This document shows, piece by piece, positions 62,833-64,000 of a DNA stretch of 64,000 bases. The notes beneath the pieces are model-generated. The model was not told the DNA's origin and searched no databases. It saw nothing but the letters and a program-made list of their open reading frames with translations. Within the stretch, counting starts at the first letter, position 1. The number at the start of each line of letters is the position of its first letter. Location: contig NZ_JYMT01000004.1 in the NCBI RefSeq assembly GCF_000938305.1, positions 248,001 to 312,000 on the forward strand. The letters are read 5' to 3'. Origin of the DNA: Bradyrhizobium sp. LTSP885. Its GTDB lineage: Bacteria > Pseudomonadota > Alphaproteobacteria > Rhizobiales > Xanthobacteraceae. The position numbers and the translations under genes were made by a program.

Positions 62833-63144
62833 TCACCAGACGCTGTCGCATTCCGAGCCACCGCCGTTGAGAATGGGATGGCAGTCCATTCCGCGGCGGT
62901 TAACCCAGTTACCATCGCGAGCCATGCTGCGGTAGATCCAACCCTGACTGCGCATGCATTTCTTGTACTCGGCCGATGTCGGAACGCCCAACGGATCGCC
63001 GATTTGAAGGTCGCAATATCGCGCGGCGGCGTGGAGCTGGGAATCGCTCTGCGGGGGATGGGCTGCTGTCCAGTTTGTCGTGTCGGCCTGCGCGGCAACG
63101 ACGCCGCTCAACAACAGCATGGCCGCAACAAGAAGGCGTTTCAT
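62833..63144 (-). CDS. Small secreted protein of unknown function (103 residues)
   Basis: MKRLLVAAMLLLSGVVAAQA is a signal peptide. The mature part has four cysteines (YCDLQIG, KKCMRSQGW, MDCHPIL, ECDSVW) that could form two disulfides. A conserved-looking YKKCMRSQGWIYR motif is like those in small periplasmic proteins of rhizobia. The ATG at 63144 follows a strong GGAGGAGAGATC. It is convergent with the DUF3298-like gene. Confidence 0.72.
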   Translation of the reverse strand: MKRLLVAAMLLLSGVVAAQADTTNWTAAHPPQSDSQLHAAARYCDLQIGDPLGVPTSAEYKKCMRSQGWIYRSMARDGNWVNRRGMDCHPILNGGGSECDSVW

Positions 63145-63285
63145 GATCTCTCCTCCTCCAACGTATGTTTGCAGACATGCGTTGCCGGCGGAGGTAGGCC
63201 GGTTCAAGAAAGCCCGATTACAAATTGGATAGGAGAGACGGTTACCGCAGCAGAATGACGTGGAAATGGAAATCGGCCCTTAGCG

Positions 63286-63762
63286 CTGAGTTGCCCGACG
63301 GCGCAAGGCCTCTCGACAAAACTATTTCGCTTTATCCGAACCGCAACTCGGTGTATGAATCTCCCCGTCCCACCCGATTGAGGGGCGAGCGCACGTCACG
63401 AACGCGCGGTGGGATGCGGTGGACGCCGAGCGTGCGACTGACGAGAGCGCGCAAGGCGGACGGTGAAATCGTGTGGTCCCGACGCCCCAGTGGCAGGCAA
63501 AAGTTCGTGAGGAGCAAGCGCCTCTCGCGGATGACGGTGACAAAAAAGCCCGGTCGTCGCCGGGGAGAGCACGTATAAGCCGTAGCCCATCGCGCAGGGA
63601 AAGCCGGAGTGCCTCCGCTGAACCTGTATGCTCGTGTGCGTTTCTTTCTCTCACTTTGCACACGAGACCGCGGGTGCAGCGTGCACCCGGCTTTCCCTGC
63701 GCCCTCTATTCGATGAGGGGGCGAAACGAAGTGCAAAGCTCGGACGATCCATGTCGCGAGAA
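63286..63762 (+). repeat. Long structured dispersed repeat, copy 2
   Basis: This copy aligns with 13054-13541 in the same orientation. The 16-base arms GCGCAGGGAAAGCCGG (63592-63607) and its complement (63687-63702) are conserved exactly, with the same 111-base span. So are the CGTGTGC/GCACACG and GGGTGCA/TGCACCC stems. Sequence in between has drifted more. No credible protein is encoded. Confidence 0.85.
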
Positions 63763-63791
63763 CGTAAAACTGCGTCCCCATCCACAGATGT

Positions 63792-63911
63792 CATCGCCCG
63801 GCCTGTGCGCAATTGCGCACATGGACCGGGCGACCCAGTACGCCGCGGCCCATCGGCTCAAGCACAACGGCCTCTGGAATACTGGATCGCCCGCATGCGC
63901 GGGCGACGACA
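63792..63911. repeat. Palindromic element at the window end
   Basis: GTGCGCAATTGCGCAC (63805-63820) is a perfect 16-base palindrome flanked by CCCGG and CCGGG. A second hairpin, CGCCCGC/GCGGGCG, lies at about 63888-63907. With the long repeat it fills the gene-free end of the window from 63145. The last 90 bases show no recognisable gene. Confidence 0.6.
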
Positions 63912-64000
63912 CCGAAGATGACGATGATTACGCCGAAGGCCAAAGCCAACACCTTGTCGCGCGGCGCCCACGATCGCACGCGCCCCAATCGTTAATGCGA

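Noticed and set aside
63791..63988. A 65-residue minus-strand frame with one hydrophobic stretch at the window end
   Set aside because: It starts at a TTG without ribosome-binding site and half of it is the palindromic element; too little supports a gene.

Overview
The window is GC-rich alphaproteobacterial chromosome, most likely Bradyrhizobium or a close Nitrobacteraceae relative. The evidence is the gene content (valine, acyl-CoA and sugar-acid catabolism, LysR/TetR/IclR/LacI/MarR regulators, TonB/ExbBD, RND efflux, IalB, an orphan amino-acid-type binding protein) and several families of palindromic intergenic repeats of the kind common in that group. I see no phage, plasmid, insertion sequence, CRISPR array or symbiosis gene. 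It reads as ordinary chromosome with many small catabolic and transport operons.

Layout. 1-8.0 kb: valine-catabolism genes (acyl-CoA dehydrogenase fragment, mmsA) with a divergent LysR gene; a TetR gene and a PaaI-type thioesterase divergent from an enoyl-CoA hydratase-like gene; a secreted TPR protein; a LysE exporter. 8.3-13.0 kb: an FdhF/YdeP-type molybdopterin oxidoreductase, an MFS transporter, and a divergent type III pantothenate kinase with Glu in place of a catalytic Asp. 13.05-13.7 kb: a 490-bp structured repeat (second copy at 63.3 kb) and a shorter palindromic repeat. 13.8-24.7 kb: thiolase, MFS carrier, acetoacetate decarboxylase, patatin, a carboxyltransferase with IclR regulator and separate biotin carrier, a glutaminase-STAS-cNMP fusion, a carboxymuconolactone-decarboxylase-like protein and a 33-residue membrane peptide. 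24.8-30.4 kb: an acyl-CoA catabolic cluster (DUF35 protein, thiolase-like protein without the active Cys, acyl-CoA dehydrogenase, class III CoA-transferase, thiolase).

30.4-42.4 kb is a sugar or sugar-acid utilisation locus. On the minus strand lie the ATPase, binding protein and two permeases of an ABC importer, then a DenD-like dehydrogenase, KDG kinase and KDPG aldolase. On the plus strand lie the LacI regulator, an IlvD/EDD sugar-acid dehydratase and two short-chain dehydrogenases. Together these suggest a semi-phosphorylative Entner-Doudoroff route. Near-identical LacI-type operators lie in front of both arms.

42.4-47 kb: LysR/EamA pair, site-2 protease followed by a tail-anchored protein, orphan ABC binding protein. 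47.1-53.5 kb is a metal-uptake block on the minus strand: TonB-dependent siderophore receptor, PiuC-type hydroxylase, DUF2946 protein, ExbB, ExbD, TonB. It has a Zur-box-like palindrome before the DUF2946 gene and an array of TTCTAA half-sites before the receptor. 53.5-60.7 kb: small unknown, MarR, two-gene RND efflux system, IalB protein, and a GluR0-like ligand-gated potassium channel. 60.9-63.1 kb: tRNA-Gln(CTG) and three secreted proteins. The window ends in repeats.

All calls come from reading the sequence. Family names are recognised from motifs, and no database search was run.
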